A stretch of 64,000 nucleotides of DNA. Source: Cellulomonas edaphi (GTDB lineage: Bacteria; Actinomycetota; Actinomycetes; Actinomycetales; Cellulomonadaceae). This document shows, in pieces, positions 17,438-25,488 of the stretch (position 1 is its first letter; each line of letters opens with the position of its first letter). Location: the NCBI RefSeq assembly GCF_030362815.1, contig NZ_JAUCGR010000001.1:1251471-1315470 (forward strand). The letters run 5' to 3'. Made by a program: the position numbers and the translations under genes. The notes below the pieces were generated by a model that did not search any database, had not been told where the DNA came from, and saw only the letters and a program-made list of their open reading frames with translations.

Positions 17438-17932
17438 TCAGTCGCGCGCGGCGTCCAGCTTCGCGCCCAGCTCGTCGAGCTGGTCGGAGACGGACTGCAG
17501 GGCATCGGCGGCCGCACCGGAAGCGGAGTCCTTGGCGGCGGCCAGGCGCAGCTTGGCGGCGTCCACCTTGGCCTGGGCCTCGGCGACGGCGAGGTCCGCC
17601 TTCTCCCCGGTCTCCTGGCCGGCCTGCTTGAGGGCGGCCTGCGCGTCGGTCACGGCGGTGCGCGCGTCCTCGACGGCGGCGGCTGCCTTCTCGTCGGTCC
17701 CCGCGAGTGAGTCGTGCACCGAGTCCAGCGTGGCCCGCGCCTCGTCGGCCGCCGCCTTCGCGTCGTCCACGCGATCCTGCAGGTCCTGCACGGTCGACCG
17801 CGCGCTCGCGGCCACGTCCTTGGCGCGCTGGGCGGCGTCGTCGATCGCGTCGTCCGAGCACCCGGCCAGCACGAGCACGCCGGCGAGGGGGACGGAGACG
17901 GCGAGGGCGAGCAGACGGGGCGGGCGGCGCAC
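17438..17932 (-). CDS. Coiled-coil lipoprotein
   Basis: A 164-residue predicted lipoprotein. The signal peptide MRRPPRLLALAVSVPLAGVL ends in lipobox LAGC with the lipidated Cys25. The mature part is almost entirely Ala/Asp/Glu/Lys with long amphipathic heptads, giving a helical, probably coiled-coil rod anchored in the membrane. No enzymatic motif is present. It could be a structural or apolipoprotein-like cell-envelope protein. It is monocistronic by layout, with the strong hairpin 17999-18034 upstream separating it from adhE, and the small membrane-peptide gene about 100 nt downstream on the same strand. The function is unknown. Confidence 0.82.
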   Translation of the reverse strand: MRRPPRLLALAVSVPLAGVLVLAGCSDDAIDDAAQRAKDVAASARSTVQDLQDRVDDAKAAADEARATLDSVHDSLAGTDEKAAAAVEDARTAVTDAQAALKQAGQETGEKADLAVAEAQAKVDAAKLRLAAAKDSASGAAADALQSVSDQLDELGAKLDAARD

Positions 17933-17998
17933 GCGTGACCTCCAGGTTCGGGGCCACCACCGTCCACCATCGCACGCGCGAGAGCAAGCCCGGACGGG

Positions 17999-18034
17999 CC
18001 GAAGCCCCGCCGGTCGGGACCGGCGGGGCTTCGG
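17999..18034 (-). terminator. Strong hairpin terminator downstream of adhE
   Basis: The perfect 17-bp arms CCGAAGCCCCGCCGGTC (17999-18015) and GACCGGCGGGGCTTCGG (18018-18034) have a 2-nt formal loop. It lies 46 nt beyond the adhE stop and before the lipoprotein gene on the same strand. Confidence 0.85.
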
Positions 18035-18079
18035 GGCGGGTGCGTGGCAGCGGGAGGGGGGTCCGGCCGCCCGAGGAGG

Positions 18080-20824
18080 TCAGTCCTCGGCGCGCCCGCT
18101 CTCGCGGCTACGGACGTCCTCCAGCGACGTGCCGTAGTAGGCCGCGGTCAACAGGTCCTTCATGTCGTCGATCATCGGCATCCGGGGGTTGGCGGGTGCG
18201 CACTGGTCCTCGTAGGCGCCCATCGCGACCTCGTCGAGCCGCGACAGGAACTCCTGCTCGTCGACGCCCTGCGCCTGGAAGGACGACGGGATGCCGACCT
18301 TCGAGCGCAGCGCCTCGACCGCGAGCGCGTAGGACTCGACGCCCTGCTCGGGGGTCTCGGCCGGCAGGCCGAGCATCGCCGCGATCTGCTGGAAGCGCTC
18401 GGGCGCCACGTAGTTCTCGTACTTCGGCCAGCTGGTCAGCTTGGTCGGGACCGTGCCGTTGTACCGGATCACGTGGGGCAGCAGGGTCGCGTTGGTCCGG
18501 CCGTGCACCAGGTGGTAGGTCGAGCCGGTGACGTGGGCCATGGCGTGCACGATCCCGAGGAACGCGTTGCCGAAGCTCATCCCCGCGATGGTCCCGGCGT
18601 TGTGCATCTTCTCCCGGGCGTCGGTCGTGGCCGGGTCGGTGGGGTCGCCGTTCACCGACACCGCGAGGTTGTCGAAGATGAGCCGGATCGCCTGCAGGGC
18701 CATGCCGTCGGTGAAGTCGTTGGCGTAGACGCTGACGTACGCCTCGGTGGCGTGGGTCAGGGCGTCGAAGCCGGAGTCCGCCGCCAGCGAGGCCGGCATC
18801 TTGGAGGTAAGGACCGGGTCGATGATCGCGACCGACGGGGTCAGCGCGTAGTCCGCCAGCGGGTACTTCTTGCCCGCGTCGGGGTCGGAGATGACCGCGA
18901 ACGGCGTGACCTCGGCGCCCGTGCCCGACGTCGTCGGGATGCAGACCAGCTGCGCGAGCTCGCCCAGCACCGGGAACTTGAACGCGCGCTTGCGCACGTC
19001 GAAGAACTTCTGCTTGAGGTCCGAGAAGTCGATCTCCGGGTGCTCGTAGAGCAGCCACATGACCTTCGCGGCGTCCATGGGGGAGCCGCCACCGAGCGCG
19101 ATGATCGTGTCCGGGCGGAAGTGGCGCATCTGCGCCGCGCCGGCCTGGACCGTGCGCACCGAGGGCTCGGGCTCGACCTGGTCGATGATCTGCAGCGCGA
19201 CCTTGTCGCCGCGCCGGTTGAGCACGTCGATGATCTTGTCGACGAAGCCGAGCGTCGTCATGGTCGCGTCGGTGACGATGGTGACGCGCTGCACGTCGGC
19301 CATGTCGGCGAGGTAGCGGATCGCGTTCGGCTCGAAGTAGGTCTTGGCCGGCACCTTGAACCACTGCAGGTTGTTGTTGCGGCGACCGACGCGCTTGATG
19401 TTGATGAGGTTCACCGCCGAGACGTTGTTGGAGACGGAGTTGTGGCCGTAGGAGCCGCAGCCCAGCGTCAGGGAGGGGATGAAGGCGTTGTAGATGTCGC
19501 CGATGCCGCCCAGCGACGACGGGGCGTTCTCGATGACGCGGATCGCCTTGACCCGGCTGCCGAAGCGCTCCGTGAGCGCGTGGTCGCGGGTGTGGATGGC
19601 GGCGGAGTGGCCCAGACCGTCGAACTCGACCATCTTCTCGGCGAGCGAGATGCCCTGCTCGGTGGTCGTCGCGCGCAGCACCGCGAGCACCGGCGCGAGC
19701 TTCTCGCGCGTCAGCGGCTCGTCGGGTCCGACGCCGGAGACCTCGGCCAGGATGATCGACGTGTCGGCCGGCACGGTGAATCCGGCCTGCTCGGCGATCC
19801 ACACGGGGGACTGGCCGACGACGCTCGCGTTGAGCTTGGCGCCCGCGCAGTTCTCGCTGCCCGCCTCGACGCCGAAGATGAACTTCTCGAGCTTGGCCTT
19901 CTCGGCCGGGGTGGCGCGGTAGGCGTGCAGCACGGCGAACTCCGCCAGGGCTGCGTCGTAGATCTCGTCGTCCAGGATGACGGCCTGCTCCGAGGCGCAG
20001 ATCATGCCGTTGTCGAACGCCTTGGACAGCACGACGTCGTTCACGGCCCGCTTGAGCTTGGCCGACTTCTCGATGTACGCGGGGACGTTGCCCGCGCCGA
20101 CGCCGAGCGCCGGCTTGCCGCACGAGTACGCGGCCCGCACCATCGCGTTGCCGCCGGTGGCCAGGATCATGGAGACGCCGGGGTGGTTCATCAGGGCGTT
20201 CGTCGCCTCGATGGACGGGCTCTCGACCCACTGGATGCAGTGCTCGGGGGCGCCCGCGGCCACCGCCGCGTCGCGCACCACGCGAGCCGCGGCCACCGAG
20301 GACTCCTGCGCGCTCGGGTGGAACGCGAAGATGATCGGGTTGCGCGTCTTGAGCGAGATGAGCGACTTGAAGATCGCGGTCGAGGTCGGGTTGGTCACCG
20401 GGGTGACGCCGCAGATGACGCCGACGGGCTCGGCGATCTCGGTGATGCCGTTGAGCTCGTCGCGGCGGATGACGCCGACGGTCTTGAGGTCGGCCATCGA
20501 GTTGGTCACGTGCTCGCACGCGAAGATGTTCTTCACGGCCTTGTCCTCGAACACGCCGCGGCCGGTCTCGGCCACCGCGAGCTGCGCGAGCTTGCCGTGC
20601 TGGTCGAGCGCCGCGACGGAGCCCTTCTTCACCAGCTGGTCGACGTCCTCCTGCGTGAAGCGCGCGTACTCGGCGAGCGCCTTGGTGGCGTTGGCGACGA
20701 GCTGGTCGATCGCGTCGGCGGTGCTGGTCGCCGCGACGGGCGTGGCCACGACGGCCTTCTCGCTGCTCGCGGTGCTCTTGCTCTTGCGTGAGGTGGTGCT
20801 GGACGACGTGCCGGTGGTTGTCAC
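18080..20824 (-). CDS. adhE: Bifunctional acetaldehyde-CoA/alcohol dehydrogenase
   Basis: A 914-residue AdhE that reduces acetyl-CoA to acetaldehyde and then ethanol, consuming two NADH in fermentation. The N-terminal aldehyde dehydrogenase half has the catalytic Cys276 in NGMICASEQ. The C-terminal half is an iron-dependent alcohol dehydrogenase with GGGSPMDAAK, TTSGTGAEVTPF and the metal ligands in DALTHATEA and HAMAHVTGSTYHLVHG. GTG 20822-20824 is chosen because GGGGAG sits 8 nt upstream. It has a Ser/Thr/Lys-rich extension of about 30 residues not found in E. coli AdhE. Its presence implies a fermentative or facultative lifestyle. The family normally forms long filaments (spirosomes). Confidence 0.96.
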   Translation of the reverse strand: MTTTGTSSSTTSRKSKSTASSEKAVVATPVAATSTADAIDQLVANATKALAEYARFTQEDVDQLVKKGSVAALDQHGKLAQLAVAETGRGVFEDKAVKNIFACEHVTNSMADLKTVGVIRRDELNGITEIAEPVGVICGVTPVTNPTSTAIFKSLISLKTRNPIIFAFHPSAQESSVAAARVVRDAAVAAGAPEHCIQWVESPSIEATNALMNHPGVSMILATGGNAMVRAAYSCGKPALGVGAGNVPAYIEKSAKLKRAVNDVVLSKAFDNGMICASEQAVILDDEIYDAALAEFAVLHAYRATPAEKAKLEKFIFGVEAGSENCAGAKLNASVVGQSPVWIAEQAGFTVPADTSIILAEVSGVGPDEPLTREKLAPVLAVLRATTTEQGISLAEKMVEFDGLGHSAAIHTRDHALTERFGSRVKAIRVIENAPSSLGGIGDIYNAFIPSLTLGCGSYGHNSVSNNVSAVNLINIKRVGRRNNNLQWFKVPAKTYFEPNAIRYLADMADVQRVTIVTDATMTTLGFVDKIIDVLNRRGDKVALQIIDQVEPEPSVRTVQAGAAQMRHFRPDTIIALGGGSPMDAAKVMWLLYEHPEIDFSDLKQKFFDVRKRAFKFPVLGELAQLVCIPTTSGTGAEVTPFAVISDPDAGKKYPLADYALTPSVAIIDPVLTSKMPASLAADSGFDALTHATEAYVSVYANDFTDGMALQAIRLIFDNLAVSVNGDPTDPATTDAREKMHNAGTIAGMSFGNAFLGIVHAMAHVTGSTYHLVHGRTNATLLPHVIRYNGTVPTKLTSWPKYENYVAPERFQQIAAMLGLPAETPEQGVESYALAVEALRSKVGIPSSFQAQGVDEQEFLSRLDEVAMGAYEDQCAPANPRMPMIDDMKDLLTAAYYGTSLEDVRSRESGRAED

Positions 20825-20880
20825 CGTGGGCTCCCCGGATAGCGGTGGACTGAGGCCGCTCGAGCCGGAGACTGGAGTCC

Positions 20881-20912
20881 GGTCCCTTGCGACACACACC
20901 ACGCTAGGGACC
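20881..20912. promoter_or_regulatory. Inverted repeat in the adhE promoter region
   Basis: The 7-bp arms GGTCCCT and AGGGACC are separated by 18 bp, 57 nt upstream of the adhE start. It does not match the Rex consensus or CRP. It is an operator candidate for anaerobic or redox control; the regulator is unknown. Confidence 0.3.
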
Positions 20913-20944
20913 GTCGACGCCGTTCTGATGGGGCAAAAGTCCCC

Positions 20945-22657
20945 TCATTGCTCGATCCGCTCGACCCACGACGACGAGAGCGACTCGTCCTCGAGATCGA
21001 GCTCGCGCAGCATGCGGCGCATCACCACCTCGTCGAGCTCGCCGGCGTCGCGGCGCGCCATGAGCACGTCGCGCTGGGCCGCCACGATGGCCCGCCGCAG
21101 GCGCTGCGCCCGGCTGGCCTCCTCGACCCCGGGCAGCTCGCCCGTCGCCGGCCGGCCGGCGGGCCCCAAGCCGTGCACGCTCTCCTGGGGGTCTACGTCG
21201 TCGGGGAGCAGCTCGTCGGCGTTGTCGGGGTCGAGCATGACGGCGGCCGCAGCGGCCCGGCCCCGCCACAGACCGGTGAGCCGGGTGATCGCCTTCTCGG
21301 CGCCCTCCTCGCCCATGATGGCCGTCCACTCGGGCCGCTGATCCTCGAGCACGCGCTGCACCGCCTCGGCGGTGGCGACCCGGGTCGCGGCCTCCTGCGC
21401 GGCGTCGTTCGCGATCTCGGAGGCGGACCCCACCCCCAGGCGCGTGATGACCCAGGGCAGCGTCAGGCCCTGCAGCAGCAGGGTTCCGATGGCGACGACG
21501 TACGCCGCGAGCTGGATGGTCGCGCGGTCGGTGAACGGCTCGCCGTCGATCGTCGCGGGGATGGCGGCCGCCGCGGCCAGCGTGACCACGCCGCGCATGC
21601 CGGCCCAGGACACCACCGCGGACTCCCGCGCCGACAGCGAGTCGTGCGCGGGGCGGTGCGAACCGCGCAGGCGCAGGTGGTCGAAGCGGGCCGTCGCGAA
21701 GATGTAGAGCGGGCGGACGAGCATGGCGGTGGCGAGCACCGCGAGGGAAAGGACCACGCCGTGGCCCAGCCCCTGGTCCGACGCGATCACGTCGCGCACC
21801 ACCCACGGGAGCTGGATGCCGATCAGGGCGAACGTGAACGACTCCAGCAGGATGTCGAGCGTCGACCAGATGGGGCCTTCGTACAGCCGGGTCGCGTAGC
21901 CGGCCCGCGGCGCGGTGTGCCCCAGGTACAGGCCTGCCGTGACGACGCCGAGCACGCCGGACCCGCGCATCGCCTCCGCGCTCCAGTACGCCCCGAACGG
22001 CACGAGCAGGCCGATGGCCGAGGCGACGACGGGGTCGTCGAGGTGCATGCGGACGCGGTGCACGGCCCAGCCGATCACCAGGCCGACGGCGACACCCCCG
22101 AGCACCGCGATCCCGAACGTCGCGAACCCGTCCGCCCACGCCCAGGCGCCGGTCGCGACCCCGGCGAGCGCCACCTTGTACAGCGTCAGGGACGTCGCGT
22201 CGTTGATCAGGCTCTCGCCCGAGAGCAGCGTCATCACGCGGCGCGGCAGCCCCAGGCGACGTCCGACCGCCGAGGCGGCGACCGCGTCCGGCGGCGCGAC
22301 GACGGCGCCGAGCACCAGCGCCACCGCGAACGGGGCCGCGGGCTCGAGCCACCAGAACACGGCCGCGACCGCCAGCGCGCTGACGAGCACCAGCCCGACG
22401 CCCAGGCGCGTGATCGAGTTCAGCGACGCCCGGAAGTCGCGGTACGACGACGACAGCGCGGCCGAGTACAGCAGCGGCGGCAGCACGAACTCGAGCAGCA
22501 CGTCGGAGTCGATCTCGAACCGCGGCACCCAGGGCACGAACGAGACGACGAGCGCGACGCCGGCGACCACCAGGGGCGCCGGCCAGCCGCGACGGCGGCT
22601 CGCGGCGGCGACCAGGACGGCCCCCGCCACCAGCAGGAACACCTCGATGTGATGCAC
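20945..22657 (-). CDS. Na+/H+ antiporter, CPA1 family
   Basis: A 570-residue monovalent cation/proton antiporter of the CPA1 (NhaP/YjcE-type) family. It has about 12 hydrophobic segments in residues 1-400, with family motifs FEIDSDVLLEFVLPPLLYSA, APPDAVAASAVGRRLG and LLSGESLINDATSL, whose ND pair fits the ion-binding aspartate of the family. A soluble, charged C-terminal tail of about 160 residues follows and probably regulates transport. GTG 22655-22657 is preferred because GAGAGG lies 5-6 nt upstream; an ATG 33 nt further upstream is possible. It exports Na+ for pH and salt homeostasis. It is divergent from the flavin monooxygenase gene. Confidence 0.9.
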   Translation of the reverse strand: MHHIEVFLLVAGAVLVAAASRRRGWPAPLVVAGVALVVSFVPWVPRFEIDSDVLLEFVLPPLLYSAALSSSYRDFRASLNSITRLGVGLVLVSALAVAAVFWWLEPAAPFAVALVLGAVVAPPDAVAASAVGRRLGLPRRVMTLLSGESLINDATSLTLYKVALAGVATGAWAWADGFATFGIAVLGGVAVGLVIGWAVHRVRMHLDDPVVASAIGLLVPFGAYWSAEAMRGSGVLGVVTAGLYLGHTAPRAGYATRLYEGPIWSTLDILLESFTFALIGIQLPWVVRDVIASDQGLGHGVVLSLAVLATAMLVRPLYIFATARFDHLRLRGSHRPAHDSLSARESAVVSWAGMRGVVTLAAAAAIPATIDGEPFTDRATIQLAAYVVAIGTLLLQGLTLPWVITRLGVGSASEIANDAAQEAATRVATAEAVQRVLEDQRPEWTAIMGEEGAEKAITRLTGLWRGRAAAAAVMLDPDNADELLPDDVDPQESVHGLGPAGRPATGELPGVEEASRAQRLRRAIVAAQRDVLMARRDAGELDEVVMRRMLRELDLEDESLSSSWVERIEQ

Positions 22658-22805
22658 GCGGTCCTCTCGTCGTGGGCGGCTCTCATTCAACCCCGCGCGG
22701 CGGGGCGGCGCCCGGGGTCCGCATGGTGAGCAGTCCGCTCGAACCGTTGACCCCGTGCGGGCGGGTTCCTACCTTCCCCAGCACCACCGACCGGAAGGCT
22801 TCGAC

Positions 22806-23912
22806 ATGCCCGTCGAGTTCCTCGGCATCGCCACCACGAGCGACGCCTCCGAGACCACCGCCCCCACCACGGCGCCCGTCGACCTCGGCTACCTCGAGCG
22901 CCTCGTGCGCGCGCACGAGGACAACGGCTGGACCCGGGTGCTGTTCGCCTACGGCTCGGGCGGCCTGGAGCCGTCCGCGCTGGCCGGCTACATCGCTGGG
23001 CGGCTCGACACGGTCGAGCTGCTGCTGGCGCACCGACCCAACGTCTCCTACCCGACCTTCGCCGCGAAGACGTTCGCCACGCTCGACCAGGTGTCGCGGG
23101 GGCGGCTGTCGGTGCACTTCATCACGGGCGGAAGCGACCACGAGCAGGCACGCGAGGGCGACCGGCTGAGCAAGGACGAGCGGTACGCGCGCACCCGGGA
23201 GTACATCCAGATCGTCAAGCAGGCGTGGACCAGCGCCGAGCCGTTCGACCACCACGGCCAGTTCTACGACTTCGACGACTTCGTGCTCGACGCCAAGCCG
23301 TTCGAGGGTCGCAGCCCGACGATCTCCTTCGGCGGCTCGTCGGAGGCGGCGTACCGGGTGGGTGCCGCCGAGGCCGACATCTTCGCCGTCTGGGGCGAGC
23401 CGCTGGTCAACACCGCGGAGCAGATCGCGCGCATCCACGCGGAGGCAGCTGCCGCCGGACGCACCACGCCGCCGCGCATCCACGCCGCCTTCCGCCCGAT
23501 CATCGCGCCCACGGAGGAGCTCGCCTGGGAGAAGGCGCACCGCGTGATCGAGCGCATCGAGGCGCGCAAGGCGGCCGCGGGGCCGGCCCTGGCTCGCTTC
23601 GCACCGGCCGGGCCGCCGCAGAACGCCGGCTCCCAGCGCCTGCTGGAGATCGCGGCGCAGGGCGAGCGGTTCGACACCGCGCTGTGGACCGCGACCACCA
23701 AGGCCACGGGCGGGCTCGGCAACTCCAACGCGCTCGTGGGCACGCCCGAGACCGTCGCGCAGGCGCTCCTCGCGTACTACGACCTCGGCGTGCGGATCGT
23801 GTCGGCCCGCGGGTACGACCTGCTCGACGACGCCATCGACTTCGGCCGCTATGTCATCCCGATCGTGAGCGAGGAGGTCGCGAAGCGGGACCGGGAGCGC
23901 GCCGCCGCCTGA
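22806..23912 (+). CDS. LLM-class flavin-dependent monooxygenase, SsuD-like
   Basis: A 368-residue bacterial luciferase-like TIM-barrel monooxygenase using FMNH2 and oxygen. The alkanesulfonate monooxygenase layout is visible: LERLVRAHEDNGWTRVLF near the N-terminus, LLAHRPNVSYPTFAAKTFATLDQ, the GRLSVHFITGGSDHEQAREGD segment, and ISFGGSSEAAYRVGA for flavin phosphate. The strong resemblance to SsuD/MsuD suggests desulfonation of alkanesulfonates, releasing sulfite. GGAAGG 7 nt before ATG 22806 fixes the start. No SsuABC transporter or NAD(P)H:FMN reductase is adjacent, so the exact substrate is open. Confidence 0.87.
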   Translation: MPVEFLGIATTSDASETTAPTTAPVDLGYLERLVRAHEDNGWTRVLFAYGSGGLEPSALAGYIAGRLDTVELLLAHRPNVSYPTFAAKTFATLDQVSRGRLSVHFITGGSDHEQAREGDRLSKDERYARTREYIQIVKQAWTSAEPFDHHGQFYDFDDFVLDAKPFEGRSPTISFGGSSEAAYRVGAAEADIFAVWGEPLVNTAEQIARIHAEAAAAGRTTPPRIHAAFRPIIAPTEELAWEKAHRVIERIEARKAAAGPALARFAPAGPPQNAGSQRLLEIAAQGERFDTALWTATTKATGGLGNSNALVGTPETVAQALLAYYDLGVRIVSARGYDLLDDAIDFGRYVIPIVSEEVAKRDRERAAA

Positions 23913-23915
23913 GCG

Positions 23916-24578
23916 TCAGGACCCGTACCGCGTCCACTCGCCCTCGGAGACCACCTCGACCACGCCGTCGACGACGGAGATCGCCGTCTGCTCGTCGATG
24001 GCGTAGGCCGGGCCGTCGAGGTCCCGCGCCCACTGCTCGGCCGCACTGGGGGTGTTCGTCGGGAACGCGTTGAGGTGCGGGAAGATCGAGAAGTCGACGA
24101 CTCCGAGGGCCCGGTCGTCGGGTGCGCCTTGCCACTCGACGAAGAGGGGGCCGATCCGCGGCGTCATGACCATGCTGCCCGCGCTGACCCCGACCCACAC
24201 CGTCTTGGTCAGCGAGGGGAGCAGGTCGGCGAGCCCGGACTCGCGCACCCAGTGGGCGAGGTACGTCGCGTCGCCGCCGTCGACGAGCAGGACGTCCGCG
24301 TCGCGCACCCACGGCTCCCAGCGCGCCCGTCCGACGGTGGGCAGCGCGGTGAGCTCGAGCACGCCCAGCGACGCCCAGCCGAGCCCGGTGAAGTGCCGGG
24401 AGTCGTGCTCGGCCGCGACGAGCCGGCGCACGGACGCCGGTCCGCAGAGGGGGTGACCCCACTGCGCGGTCGGCACGACGAGCGCGTGGCACTGCTCGAC
24501 CGGCTTGCCGGTGAGCTCCTCGAGCGCCGCACGGATGCTCGGGTTGGTGACGCCGCCCGAGGTGAGCAGGAGCTTCAC
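23916..24578 (-). CDS. Peptidase E-like protein (S51 family)
   Basis: A 220-residue protein of the class I glutamine amidotransferase-like fold, S51 peptidase E group (Asp-X dipeptidase type or cyanophycinase-related). The N-terminal KLLLTSGGVTNPSI and VDGGDATYLAHW match the family, and the nucleophile Ser sits in VGVSAGSMVM. A histidine in FSIFPHLNAFPT is a candidate catalytic base. The start ATG at 24576-24578 is followed by the family motif at residue 2. It converges with the monooxygenase gene, with 3 nt between stops. No clear pathway partner is present. Confidence 0.85.
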   Translation of the reverse strand: MKLLLTSGGVTNPSIRAALEELTGKPVEQCHALVVPTAQWGHPLCGPASVRRLVAAEHDSRHFTGLGWASLGVLELTALPTVGRARWEPWVRDADVLLVDGGDATYLAHWVRESGLADLLPSLTKTVWVGVSAGSMVMTPRIGPLFVEWQGAPDDRALGVVDFSIFPHLNAFPTNTPSAAEQWARDLDGPAYAIDEQTAISVVDGVVEVVSEGEWTRYGS

Positions 24579-24655
24579 GGGTGCCTCCAGGACGCGGGTG
24601 TGGTGAGGTCACACATCCTGTACCCCGCCCCCGACACCTGCCCGAGGATCGAGGC

Positions 24656-25258
24656 TCAGGACTGCAGCCGGGCGCGGCGCTGGGCGCCCTGAGCCCGCAT
24701 GACGTACCGGAACATGGCGTCGAGGTCGCCGGCCGCGAGCCCGACGAACCGGCAGCCGAACTGGTGCGCGCCGCTCGGGGTCCGTTGCGAGCGCACCACC
24801 TCCGCCTGGAGCGACAGCGTGCGGTCGGCCAGCGGGAAGCGGAAAGCGATGCGTTCGGCCACCACGAGCCGCTCCGTCGTGGAGATCCGCATCCCGTGGG
24901 CACCGATGTCGAGCACCGTGAACGTCATCGTCCGACGGGAGTCCTCGTCGGCCCCGACGGTTCCCGTGCAGATCTGCGCGATGCGGACGCGCGCCACCTT
25001 CCGCTTCTGCAGCATCGACGTGAGCTCGAGCCCCGCGAGCTGGAGCCCGGTGCCTCGTACGGCGGCCACCCAGCCGCTGTATCGGACCTCGCCGCGCACC
25101 TCGTCGAGCACGAGGACGGTGACGTCGTCGCCGTCCCGGAAGCTGCCCACCCGTCCGGCCTCCGTGCCGACGGACATCGTCGCGCCGTCGAAGTCAGCGA
25201 CGTAGCCGTCGAGCACCACGTCGCCGGCGGTGACGGTGCATCGCGCGAGATCGTGCAT
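24656..25258 (-). CDS. PilZ domain protein (c-di-GMP receptor)
   Basis: A 200-residue cytosolic protein with an N-terminal beta-barrel of YcgR-like type (about residues 1-85) and a C-terminal PilZ domain (about 90-190). The c-di-GMP contacts are recognisable: the RxxxR-type motif in QKRKVARVRI and a D-x-G-x-x-G motif in DIGAHGMRI. PilZ proteins sense c-di-GMP and alter motility, envelope or enzyme functions by protein contact. ATG 25256-25258 is chosen because the upstream in-frame part is non-conserved and Pro/Thr-rich. It is divergent from a GGDEF-EAL protein, separated by 230 bp, so synthesis/hydrolysis and receptor are paired. Confidence 0.85.
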   Translation of the reverse strand: MHDLARCTVTAGDVVLDGYVADFDGATMSVGTEAGRVGSFRDGDDVTVLVLDEVRGEVRYSGWVAAVRGTGLQLAGLELTSMLQKRKVARVRIAQICTGTVGADEDSRRTMTFTVLDIGAHGMRISTTERLVVAERIAFRFPLADRTLSLQAEVVRSQRTPSGAHQFGCRFVGLAAGDLDAMFRYVMRAQGAQRRARLQS

Positions 25259-25488
25259 GGGTGTCCGTTCGGTGGGGGTGGTTGCCTGCGGCGTCGTCGG
25301 CCTGGGTCCGCGCACGTCCGATCGGCCCGTGCGAGCCGTTCTTGAGCGGAAGGGCCGTCCGCCCGGGAGGTGTCACCCCCCGCGGCCCTCATGGCCGGGG
25401 GAGCGTGACCGATGGGACGGCAGGCCGGGCAGCGGCCGAAGGGGGCACAGCCGTGCCCGCGCCGAGCTCACGACGTCAGGAGGTGCCC

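Noticed and set aside
18108..20897. 929-residue frame within adhE and a 915-residue frame on its opposite strand
   Set aside because: AdhE motifs are complete in the annotated frame; the others have no recognisable domain.
20881..20912. Rex or CRP operator at adhE
   Set aside because: The dyad lacks the TTGTGAA/TTCACAA pattern of Rex and the TGTGA/TCACA of CRP.
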